A stretch of DNA of 64,000 bases from Shimia abyssi (GTDB taxonomy: Bacteria; Pseudomonadota; Alphaproteobacteria; Rhodobacterales; Rhodobacteraceae). Location: the NCBI RefSeq assembly GCF_003014475.1, contig NZ_PYGJ01000017.1, forward strand, positions 43,793-107,792. Reading direction: 5' to 3'. Below the pieces are notes generated by a model. That model was not told where the DNA came from. It did no database searches and worked only from the letters and a program-made list of their open reading frames with translations. The position numbers and the translations under genes were made by a program. Position 1 is the stretch's first letter; every line of letters starts with the position of its first letter. Below, in pieces: positions 45,056 through 52,390 of the stretch.

Positions 45056-45822
45056 CACCGCTGCTCAAGGTCCAGAATGTAAGCAAGTACTATGGCAGTC
45101 GTATCGGCTGCGCGGGTGTTGGTTTTGATCTTTATCCCCGCGAAGTGCTTGGGATCGTAGGAGAAAGCGGATCAGGCAAGTCGACATTGTTGAATTGTCT
45201 CGCGGGTCATTTGGAGCCGGATGGGGGTGAAGTGCTGTTTCACACCCGTACAGGTGACATGAAAGATACGGTCACAATGTCAGAGCCGGAGCGGCGCATG
45301 TTAGGGCGCACGGATTGGGCGTTTGTGCATCAGCACGCGCGCGATGGGTTGCGGATGAATGTGAGTGCGGGTGGCAATGTCGGCGAGCGGTTGATGGCCG
45401 TGGGCGCGCGCCATTATGGAGACATCCGAGACGCGGCAGTAGATTGGCTGGGTCGGGTGGAGATTGACGAAACCCGGGTAGATGACCGGCCCGGTCAGTT
45501 TTCAGGCGGCATGCAGCAGCGGTTGCAGATTGCACGCAACCTCGCGACCGGGCCTCGGCTGGTGTTCATGGATGAGCCGACGGGCGGGTTGGATGTATCC
45601 GTCCAGGCGCGGTTGCTCGACCTGTTGCGCGGGTTGGTGCGCCAGATGGGGCTGAGCGCCATCATCGTCACGCATGATCTGGCTGTGGTGCGGTTGTTGG
45701 CGGATCGGCTGATGGTGATGAAGGATGGACATGTGGTGGAAACCGGCCTGACGGATCAGGTGCTGGATGATCCGCAACATGCCTACACCCAGTTGCTGGT
45801 GTCGAGTGTGTTGCAGGTATGA
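45052..45822 (+). CDS. phnK: C-P lyase ATPase-like subunit PhnK
   Basis: 256 residues from ATG 45052; the longer open frame from 44968 runs inside phnJ in another frame. Walker A GESGSGKST, signature FSGGMQQRLQIARNL, Walker B LVFMDEPTGGLD. PhnK is an ABC-type ATPase that binds the PhnGHIJ core, not a transporter part. VHQHARDGLRMNVSAGGNVGERLMAVG is characteristic of PhnK. Confidence 0.95.
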   Translation: MTPLLKVQNVSKYYGSRIGCAGVGFDLYPREVLGIVGESGSGKSTLLNCLAGHLEPDGGEVLFHTRTGDMKDTVTMSEPERRMLGRTDWAFVHQHARDGLRMNVSAGGNVGERLMAVGARHYGDIRDAAVDWLGRVEIDETRVDDRPGQFSGGMQQRLQIARNLATGPRLVFMDEPTGGLDVSVQARLLDLLRGLVRQMGLSAIIVTHDLAVVRLLADRLMVMKDGHVVETGLTDQVLDDPQHAYTQLLVSSVLQV

Positions 45823-45824
45823 AC

Positions 45825-45900
45825 CGGGGAGAGGGGCGTTGCCCCCATCGCTGCGGGGCAGCGATTCCCCCAGGATATTTTGGGCGAAAGGAAGATCAGA
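45825..45900 (+). repeat. GC-rich dispersed element ending GGATATTTTGGGCGAAAGGAA (copy 1)
   Basis: The 78-base phnK-phnL gap holds nested short inverted repeats (GGGGCGTTGCCCC and CGCTGCGGGGCAGCG) followed by GGATATTTTGGGCGAAAGGAA at 45873-45893. Nearly the same end occurs at 51098-51117. The AAAGGAAGA tail serves as the phnL ribosome site. Confidence 0.55.
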
Positions 45901-46580
45901 TGATCAAGATTGAAGACTTGTCCAAGACTTTCACGCTGCACAATCAGGCTGGTGTGGTCATTCCAGTCATGAAGGATGCCGAATTGCAAGTCGTGCGCGG
46001 CGAGTGCGTAGGTCTGATTGGGGCGTCGGGTGCGGGTAAGTCGACATTGATGCGTATGGTTTACGGGAATTACTTGGCGGGCAGTGGGCGGATTTATGTG
46101 GACGGTCTGGATGTAGTGCAGGCTGAGCCGCGCGAGATCTTGGCGCTGCGGCGCGAAACGCTGGGATATGTAAGCCAGTTTTTGCGGGTGGTGCCAAGAG
46201 TGGCGACACTGGATGTGGTGGCGGAGCCTTTGCTGGTGCTGGGTATTGAATTGGAAGAAGCCCGCGAGACGGCGCGTGGATTGCTGACGCGGTTACGGAT
46301 CCCTGAGCGGTTATGGGCATTGAGCCCGACATCGTTTTCCGGGGGAGAGCAGCAGCGCGTGAACATTGCGCGCGGGTTTGCGCATGACTATCCGGCGCTG
46401 TTGCTGGATGAGCCGACCGCCAGCCTGGATGCAGCCAATCGTGACACAGTGTTGTGCCTGATCGAAGAAGCCAAGGCGCGCGGAGCTGCGATTATCGGGA
46501 TCTTCCACGATGAAGCGGCGCGAAATCGGGTGTGCGATCGGCAAGTGGATGTGTCGGTCTTTACGCCGAGGGCGGCCTGA
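45901..46580 (+). CDS. phnL: C-P lyase ATPase-like subunit PhnL
   Basis: 226 residues from ATG 45901 with GAAAGGAAGA upstream; the ORF from 45819 covers the repeat and is not used. Walker A GASGAGKST, signature FSGGEQQRVNIARGF, Walker B LLLDEPTASLD. PhnL acts with PhnG/H/I in forming ribosyl phosphonate triphosphate. HNQAGVVIPVMKDAELQVVRGECVGL fits PhnL. The final TGATG overlaps phnN. Confidence 0.95.
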
Positions 46581-47128
46581 TGACTGTGCGCGTGATTGGG
46601 GTGGTTGGGCCATCGGGTGCGGGTAAAGACACAGTGATGCGGGCGCTTGCAGCAGCTCGGCCTGAGATGGTGCTGGTCAAGCGTGTGATAACACGCGCGC
46701 CTGATGAAGGCGGTGAGGACTATACAGCGGTGGGCAGTGAGGCGTTTGAACGGATGGTGGCGGAAGGTGCGTTTGCGTTATCGTGGGGGGCACATGGGCT
46801 GCGCTATGGAGTGCCGCGGGGTTCGGTCATTGGGCGGCCTAAAGGCGAGATGGCACTGGTCAACCTTTCACGCAGTGTATTGGATGATGCACGAGAACAA
46901 TTGGACGGCTTCCGGGTTCTGTCGCTCACGGCACGCCCTGAGACATTGGCAGTACGGTTGGTTAAGCGAGGGCGGGAGAGCCACTCAGAGATCACCAGCC
47001 GCTTGGCGCGCGCTGATCATAACCGCCCGGTTGGGGCGGATGTCATGGACGTGTCTAATGAAAGGTCAGTGCAGGAAACCGTTTCAGCTGTGCTGAGCGC
47101 GCTTTACCCGGTGAGGGCGAAGCGATGA
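46580..47128 (+). CDS. phnN: Ribose 1,5-bisphosphate phosphokinase PhnN
   Basis: 182 residues from ATG 46580. VIGVVGPSGAGKDTVMRAL (P-loop), VKRVITRAPDEGGEDYTAV and FALSWGAHGLRYGVPRG are guanylate-kinase-like PhnN signatures. It phosphorylates ribose 1,5-bisphosphate to PRPP, recycling the sugar made by C-P lyase. Its last 25 bases overlap the convergent 2H phosphoesterase gene. Confidence 0.94.
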   Translation: MTVRVIGVVGPSGAGKDTVMRALAAARPEMVLVKRVITRAPDEGGEDYTAVGSEAFERMVAEGAFALSWGAHGLRYGVPRGSVIGRPKGEMALVNLSRSVLDDAREQLDGFRVLSLTARPETLAVRLVKRGRESHSEITSRLARADHNRPVGADVMDVSNERSVQETVSAVLSALYPVRAKR

Positions 47129-47790
47129 ATTTGGTGGAACATCCCGTCAGCGTCCTGTCCGACCAGAGTAAGGTCATCGATGGTAAAGGAAGTGGGCAGC
47201 AAGGGTATGATGTATGGTGCGAGGGCATCGCGGGTTTGCACGGCATGTTCAGGAGACAGCGCGCTGCTGAGAGTGATGTGAAAGCGGAACTGATCCAATA
47301 CATAGGGGTAGCCCCATTGGGCCAGCAACTCTTCCTGACGCGGCGCGAGGTTGGATTTACGGCGGCGGGCAAGCTCGGCCTCGGATGGGGGTGCGCGGAA
47401 AGCATCGAGCTGGGTGACGATGGTGCTGGCGAGTTTGGCGAGGGGTGTTTGATCGCCATCGATCTTGAGTGCAAGGAACCGGCCCATTTGGGCGATGGTG
47501 AGCCTCGGGAGTGTGAGCGGGGCCAGTTTGGCACACAAGTTGGCGGTCGCGTCATGCAGGCCATCGGCCGTGGTGCCAGGGGTAAGGTGGAACGGTGGCT
47601 TGATCGTGCCATGGAGCCCGTATTTGCGCGGCGTGGCGGTGATGTCAGGGATAGGGCAAGGCAGGCCGTCGATTTCGGGATGATCGCGAACAGTGCCGGC
47701 GGCGAGGTCCCAACCCAGCCATTGTGCGCCAAAATCGGCGAGAAGCCCCGGTTTGGGTGTGTAATAAAGTCCATATCTGGCGTAGGGCAT
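47104..47790 (-). CDS. 2H phosphoesterase-type phosphonate metabolism protein (DUF1045)
   Basis: 228 residues from ATG 47790 (MPYARYGLYYTPKPG); the open frame runs 210 bases further up but into phnM. Two HxT motifs, in KYGLHGTIKPPFHL and FRFHITLSSAL, are the catalytic signature of 2H phosphoesterases. This family is found in C-P lyase loci that lack phnP. It likely opens the cyclic 1,2-phosphate of ribose 5-phosphate, the step done by PhnP in E. coli; this assignment rests on family and context. It is antisense between phnN and phnM, with its start only 23 bases from the phnM start. Confidence 0.82.
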   Translation of the reverse strand: MPYARYGLYYTPKPGLLADFGAQWLGWDLAAGTVRDHPEIDGLPCPIPDITATPRKYGLHGTIKPPFHLTPGTTADGLHDATANLCAKLAPLTLPRLTIAQMGRFLALKIDGDQTPLAKLASTIVTQLDAFRAPPSEAELARRRKSNLAPRQEELLAQWGYPYVLDQFRFHITLSSALSPEHAVQTRDALAPYIIPLLPTSFTIDDLTLVGQDADGMFHQIHRFALTG

Positions 47791-47813
47791 GGGCACTCCG
47801 AAAGGGTTTTGCG

Positions 47814-48989
47814 ATGCAAATGACAACAACATGTGACGCTGAAATGACACAAGACAAGGTTCTCGCCAATGCAATGCTGGTGCTGCCTGATGAAACAGTG
47901 CGCGGTAGTGTTGTGATCCGGGGGGATCGGATTGTGGCGATGGATACAGGAGCGGGTGTGCCCAATGGAGCCGAAGATTGCGACGGCGATTTTGTGGCAC
48001 CGGGGTTGATTGAGCTGCATACTGATAATCTCGAGCGGCATATCCATCCCCGTCCCAAAGTCGACTGGCCGCATCAGGCGGCGATCGTTGCGCATGATGC
48101 GGAGCTGGCCAGCGTTGGGATCACGACGGTTTTTGATGCGATCCGGGTGGGGTCGATTATCAACGGGCCCAACAAGAAGTACGGCAAGTATGCGCGCGCC
48201 ATTGCGACGGAGATCTTGTCGATGCGTGACAGCGGTGCGCTGCGGATCAGTCATCACATTCACCTGCGCGCGGAGACTTGTTCGGAGACTCTGATCGAAG
48301 AATTGGCCGAATTTGGGCCGGAGGATCGGATTGGGATTGTGAGCCTGATGGATCACACCCCGGGGCAGCGGCAGTTTGTGAATTTGGACAAGTATGAAGG
48401 GTTCATTCGCGGAAAATACGGATTGGACAAGGCCGATTTTGAGGCGCATGTCGCACATTTGTTCGGGTTGCGCGAAAAGCTAGGGGTGGCACATGAAGCG
48501 GCGGCTGTGGTCGCGGCGGAGCGCTATGGCGCAGTGTTGGCGAGCCATGATGATACGACCGCTGCGCAGGTGGCGCATTCGGCGGGGCATGGCATTCGGC
48601 TGGCGGAGTTTCCGACAACTGTGGAAGCGGCCAAGGCCAATCGCGCGCACGAGATTGCTAACATTATGGGCGGGCCAAACCTTGTCCGGGGGGGATCACA
48701 TTCCGGGAACGTGGCGGCGATTGAACTTGCGGATTTGGGTTTGCTGGATGTGATTTCGTCGGATTATGTACCCTCGTCCTTGTTGTTGGGAGCGGTTCTG
48801 CTGGGCCAGCATTGGGGCGACATGGCTAAGGGGCTGCACACCGTGACGGCGGCGCCTGCGCAGAGCACAGGGTTGGTGGATCGAGGGCGATTGGGCGTCG
48901 GTATGCAGGCAGACATGATCCGGTTCCGGGTGACCGAAGGCGTGCCGGCGCTGCGAGCGGTTTGGAGCAAGGGTGTGCGGGCCGCCTGA
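47814..48989 (+). CDS. phnM: Alpha-D-ribose 1-methylphosphonate 5-triphosphate diphosphatase PhnM (canonical copy)
   Basis: 391 residues from ATG 47814; ATG 47820 or 47844 are possible and would give the 378-390 length of known PhnM. GLIELHTDNLERHIHPRPKVDWPHQAAIVAHDAELASVGITTV, SLMDHTPGQRQF, LASHDDTTAAQV, GGPNLVRGGSHSGNVAAIELA and SSDYVPSSLL match E. coli PhnM closely. It removes PPi from the ribosyl phosphonate triphosphate, giving PhnJ its substrate. A second, divergent copy is at 39738. Confidence 0.94.
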   Translation: MQMTTTCDAEMTQDKVLANAMLVLPDETVRGSVVIRGDRIVAMDTGAGVPNGAEDCDGDFVAPGLIELHTDNLERHIHPRPKVDWPHQAAIVAHDAELASVGITTVFDAIRVGSIINGPNKKYGKYARAIATEILSMRDSGALRISHHIHLRAETCSETLIEELAEFGPEDRIGIVSLMDHTPGQRQFVNLDKYEGFIRGKYGLDKADFEAHVAHLFGLREKLGVAHEAAAVVAAERYGAVLASHDDTTAAQVAHSAGHGIRLAEFPTTVEAAKANRAHEIANIMGGPNLVRGGSHSGNVAAIELADLGLLDVISSDYVPSSLLLGAVLLGQHWGDMAKGLHTVTAAPAQSTGLVDRGRLGVGMQADMIRFRVTEGVPALRAVWSKGVRAA

Positions 48990-49000
48990 GGAGGCTCCTC

Positions 49001-49018
49001 AAGCCCTTGGGGGCTTTC
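49001..49018 (+). terminator. Terminator after phnM
   Basis: AAGCCC-TTGG-GGGCTT followed by TCC lies 11 bases after the phnM stop, between the convergent phnM and speB genes. The T-run is short, so efficiency is uncertain. Confidence 0.55.
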
Positions 49019-49027
49019 CTCGCGAGT

Positions 49028-49873
49028 TTAGAGGCAAGCCGCCATGAGACGGTAGGTGATCTGGGCGGCGGTGAAATTCCATGCTGAATTGCCGTCTGGA
49101 GCCAGCTCGACGACGTCGAGACCAACGCATGTTCGCCCCATTAGGGCGTGTTCGACGAGGTGCAGGGCCTGGTAATAGCTGAGGCCGCCGGGAACCGGGG
49201 TGCCAGTGGCGGGCATCTGGCTGGGGTCGAGGCCATCGACATCAAAGCTGATGTAGATATGTTCTGGGAAGTCGCCGGGCAGATCGGCGGCGTGAATATT
49301 GCCGGTAACGAGCTCTTCGGCGTCTTTGTGGAACACGTTGTGGGTGACGCGTTGGTCGATTTCCTGTTGGCAGAGGGCACGCACGCCGAACTGGGCGAGG
49401 CGAATGCCCTCGGATGCGAGGAGATGCATGACGGAGGCATGGGAGTGCTTTTCGTCTTGATAGGCGATGCGAAGGTCGGCGTGGGCGTCAATCTGGACAA
49501 TGCCGACAGGCTTTCCGAGTGCGCGGGCTACGCCAGTGACGGCGCCGAAGGAAAGAGAGTGTTCGCCGCCAAGTGTGACTGGAATGCTGCCGGATGCGAC
49601 GGCGTCTTGAGTGCGCTGGGCGAGGCGCTCCATGACCTCGGGCATGGTGCCGGAACAGTCGAGCGGCGCTTCGGTGTGGATGCCGAAGGCGCAAGGTTCG
49701 CCGCCGTTGGTGATGCGTTCTAGTTCGTTGGACGCCTCGATGATGGCGGCAGGGCCGTTCGCAGTACCGGAGCCGTAGGAGACGGTGCGTTCTAGAGGGA
49801 CGGGGATGACGCGAAAGCGGGCCGTGTCGGCGCGTTCCTGGGCGGAAAGTTCGCTGTTGAGGAAGATGCTCAT
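49028..49873 (-). CDS. speB: Agmatinase (ureohydrolase family)
   Basis: 281 residues. Mn-binding motifs of arginase/agmatinase are present: GGEHSLSF, VQIDAHADLRIAYQ and SFDVDGLDPSQMP. YGSGTANGPAAIIEAS and TGTPVPGGLSYYQAL support the agmatinase branch. It hydrolyses agmatine to putrescine and urea. It overlaps the decarboxylase gene upstream by four bases and completes, with SpeA, the arginine-to-putrescine route. Confidence 0.9.
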   Translation of the reverse strand: MSIFLNSELSAQERADTARFRVIPVPLERTVSYGSGTANGPAAIIEASNELERITNGGEPCAFGIHTEAPLDCSGTMPEVMERLAQRTQDAVASGSIPVTLGGEHSLSFGAVTGVARALGKPVGIVQIDAHADLRIAYQDEKHSHASVMHLLASEGIRLAQFGVRALCQQEIDQRVTHNVFHKDAEELVTGNIHAADLPGDFPEHIYISFDVDGLDPSQMPATGTPVPGGLSYYQALHLVEHALMGRTCVGLDVVELAPDGNSAWNFTAAQITYRLMAACL

Positions 49874-51039
49874 GAGAGTCTCTCTTTAAAGTCGGAATAG
49901 TCGAACTGTTTGAGGATTTTGAGCGTATCGGTATCGCTGTTCCAGAGGGCGATGGCTGGAAGCGGAACACCGTTGAAGGTGTTGGTTTTCACCATTGAGT
50001 AGTGCGCTTGATCCAGGAATGCGAAGCGCTGGCCGATTTCCAGCGGCTTGTCCCATGTGTAGTCGCCAATCACGTCGCCTGCGAGACAGGACGGGCCGCC
50101 GAGACGGTAAGTTTGCCCCGCCTCGGCCTCGTCCATCAGGGCGGGGCGATAAGGGGCCTCAATCACATCGGGCATGTGGCAGGTGGCGGAGATATCGGTG
50201 ATGGCGAGGTCCATGCCGTTGGTGGGCAGGTCGAGGATCTCGCCCACCAGGATGCCTGCGTCAAGTGCAACGGCCTCGCCGGGTTCGAGGTAGATATCGA
50301 GGGCGTGTTCAGCGCGAAGAGATTTGATGAAATCGATGAGCTGTTCACGGGCATAGTCGGCACGGGTGATGTGGTGGCCGCCGCCGAAATTGAGCCATTT
50401 AAGGGAGGGCAGGTATGAGGCGAGTTTGGGATGCACTGCGTTCCAAGTGCGCTGGAGTGGTTCAAACCCCTGCTCGCAAAGCGTGTGCATGTGCAGGCCG
50501 TCGACCTGGGCGACGATTTCGGGGGTCAGGAGGCTGACCGGGGTTCCGAGGCGGGAGCAGGGGGCGCATGGGTCGTATTTGGGGATGTCGCCTTCGGAGT
50601 GTTCGGGGTTGATGCGTAGCCCGATCTGTTTCCCTGCGGCGCGGCATCTAGGTGAGAAGCGGGCGAGCTGTGCGGGGCTGTTGAAGATGATGTGGTCAGA
50701 GAGCGCGACGATCTCGTCGATGTCACTTTCCTTGTAACCTGCGCAAAAAGTAGCAACCTCGCCCCCGTATTCTTCTCGGGCCAGACGTGCCTCAAAGATA
50801 CCAGAAGCACAGGTGCCTGAGAGGTAATCGCGCACCACGGGGGCAAGAGCGAACATGGAGAAGGCTTTTAGCGCTGAGAGCACATGCGCGCCCGATTGGT
50901 TGGAAATGTCTTTGAGGATGGCGAGGTTGCGTGTCACCGCAACCTCGTCAATGACGAAGCAGGGCGACGGTGCGCGAGAGAGGTCGAAAGTGCGAAAAGC
51001 ACCTGCGTCGCCAGCTTGGGTTTGCATCATGTCAGACAT
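49870..51039 (-). CDS. nspC: Carboxynorspermidine/carboxyspermidine decarboxylase
   Basis: 389 residues. A PLP-dependent fold III (alanine racemase-like) enzyme: PSPCFVIDEVAVTRNLAILKDISNQSGAHVLSALKAFS contains the PLP-binding Lys. LNFGGGHHITRAD, LEPGEAVALDAG and RLGGPSCLAGDVIGDY (substrate Cys) are conserved in CANSDC. It removes CO2 from carboxyspermidine to give spermidine. It follows the dehydrogenase gene after a terminator-like hairpin. Confidence 0.92.
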   Translation of the reverse strand: MSDMMQTQAGDAGAFRTFDLSRAPSPCFVIDEVAVTRNLAILKDISNQSGAHVLSALKAFSMFALAPVVRDYLSGTCASGIFEARLAREEYGGEVATFCAGYKESDIDEIVALSDHIIFNSPAQLARFSPRCRAAGKQIGLRINPEHSEGDIPKYDPCAPCSRLGTPVSLLTPEIVAQVDGLHMHTLCEQGFEPLQRTWNAVHPKLASYLPSLKWLNFGGGHHITRADYAREQLIDFIKSLRAEHALDIYLEPGEAVALDAGILVGEILDLPTNGMDLAITDISATCHMPDVIEAPYRPALMDEAEAGQTYRLGGPSCLAGDVIGDYTWDKPLEIGQRFAFLDQAHYSMVKTNTFNGVPLPAIALWNSDTDTLKILKQFDYSDFKERLS

Positions 51040-51097
51040 TGGCGGCTCCGGGTGAATTCGGGCGAGACCGGGGGGACCCCCCCCGCCGTACCCCCTG

Positions 51098-51117
51098 GGA
51101 TATTTGGGCGAAAGGAA
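51098..51117. repeat. Dispersed element end GGATATTTGGGCGAAAGGAA (copy 2)
   Basis: Preceded by the GC-rich stretch GGGGGGACCCCCCCC, this 20-mer repeats the end of the element at 45873 with one T fewer. It lies between the two carboxyspermidine genes, oriented against their transcription. Confidence 0.6.
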
Positions 51118-51141
51118 AAGGGGGCGGAGTGCCCCCCTTTT
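51116..51141 (-). terminator. Hairpin terminator between carboxyspermidine dehydrogenase and decarboxylase genes
   Basis: AAAAGGGGGC and GCCCCCCTTTT pair around GGAGT. Read on the minus strand it follows the dehydrogenase stop by about 15 bases and ends in TTTTCCTTT. It may reduce read-through into the decarboxylase and agmatinase genes. Confidence 0.55.
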
Positions 51142-51156
51142 GTTTAGTTGTGGGTG

Positions 51157-52368
51157 TCAGAATTTAACCGGGCCGTCGAGTTCGTGAACCTGCCACGGAA
51201 GCCCGTGAGCGTTGAGCATATCCATGAAATTGTCTGGGTCGAGCTGTTCCATGTTCCACACGCCAGGTTGGACCCAATTACCTTTCAGCACCTGCGCAGC
51301 GCCAATCATGGCGGGGACGCCGGTGGTATACGAGACGGCTTGCGAGCCGACCTCGGCGTAGCATTCCTCGTGGTCACAGATGTTGTAGATGTAATAGGTT
51401 TTTTCGCCTGAACCGTCTTTGGCCTGACCTGTGGCGATGTCACCGATGCAAGCCTTTCCCTTCGTTTCTGCGCCCAGATCGCCGGGATCGGGCAGAAGGG
51501 TTTTCAGGAACTGGATCGGGATGATTTCTTTGCCATCGTGCATGACCGGATCAATACGGGTCATTCCGACATTTTCCAGCACTTTGGCGTGCATGATATA
51601 GGCGTCACCAAAGGTCATCCAGAAACGTGCGCGCTCGATCTCGGGGAAGTGGGTTGTGAGCGACTCTAGTTCCTCGTGATACATCTTGTACATGTTCTTG
51701 AGGCCAATTGCAGGGAAGTTGTATTCCACCTTGGTTGTCATGGCCGGGCTAGTCTGCCACGCGCCGTTTTCCCAGTGGCGAACCTCGGCCAGCACTTCGC
51801 GCAGGTTGATCTCTGGGTTGAAGTTGGTGGCGAATTCCTGATCGTTGGAGCCGCCATTGGCGTCGAGAATGTCGATCTGTCGGATAGTCTCGAGTTTGTG
51901 TTTCTTGAGCCATGTGGCGAACACGGATGTGACGCCCGGATCAAAGCCGGAGCCTAGGATCGCGGTCAGGCCGGCCTCTTTGAAACGGTCCTGATAGGCC
52001 CATTGCCAGTGGTATTCGAATTTGGCCACGTCTTCGGGTTCGTAATTGGCGGTGTCGAGATAGTGGCAGCCCGCCTCAAGGCAGGCGTCCATCAACACGA
52101 GATCCTGATAGGGTAGGGCAAGGTTCACGAGGAGTTCGGCGCCGGTATCCTTGATCAGCGCAACGGTGTCAGCCACTTTGTAAGCGTCAAGCGCGGCTGT
52201 CTTGATCTCGATCCCGGTGCGTTCTTTTACGGCAGCGGCAATGGCGTCGCATTTGGACTTGGTGCGGCTGGCCAGCGTGATGTCGGTAAAGATGTCGCTG
52301 TTCATTGCCATTTTATGCACGGCGGCGTGGCTGACGCCCCCTGCGCCGACGACCAGTGTTTTGCCCAT
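51157..52368 (-). CDS. Carboxyspermidine dehydrogenase (saccharopine dehydrogenase family)
   Basis: 403 residues from ATG 52368, with GGAGACC upstream; the frame from 52434 adds residues lacking family character. TLVVGAGGVSHAAVHKMAMNSDIFTDITLASRT is the NADP-binding Rossmann start. YLDTANYEPEDVAKFEYHWQWAYQDRFKEAGLTAILGSGFDPGVTSVFATW is the conserved saccharopine dehydrogenase/CANSDH core. It condenses aspartate semialdehyde with putrescine to carboxyspermidine using NADPH. It lies directly downstream of speA (22 bases). Confidence 0.92.
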   Translation of the reverse strand: MGKTLVVGAGGVSHAAVHKMAMNSDIFTDITLASRTKSKCDAIAAAVKERTGIEIKTAALDAYKVADTVALIKDTGAELLVNLALPYQDLVLMDACLEAGCHYLDTANYEPEDVAKFEYHWQWAYQDRFKEAGLTAILGSGFDPGVTSVFATWLKKHKLETIRQIDILDANGGSNDQEFATNFNPEINLREVLAEVRHWENGAWQTSPAMTTKVEYNFPAIGLKNMYKMYHEELESLTTHFPEIERARFWMTFGDAYIMHAKVLENVGMTRIDPVMHDGKEIIPIQFLKTLLPDPGDLGAETKGKACIGDIATGQAKDGSGEKTYYIYNICDHEECYAEVGSQAVSYTTGVPAMIGAAQVLKGNWVQPGVWNMEQLDPDNFMDMLNAHGLPWQVHELDGPVKF

Positions 52369-52390
52369 GATCAGGTCTCCTTGGTGAAGG

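Noticed and set aside
47055..48458. 467-codon minus-strand frame across the 2H protein and phnM
   Set aside because: It is out of frame with the 2H gene and antisense to phnM; both real genes have clear motifs.
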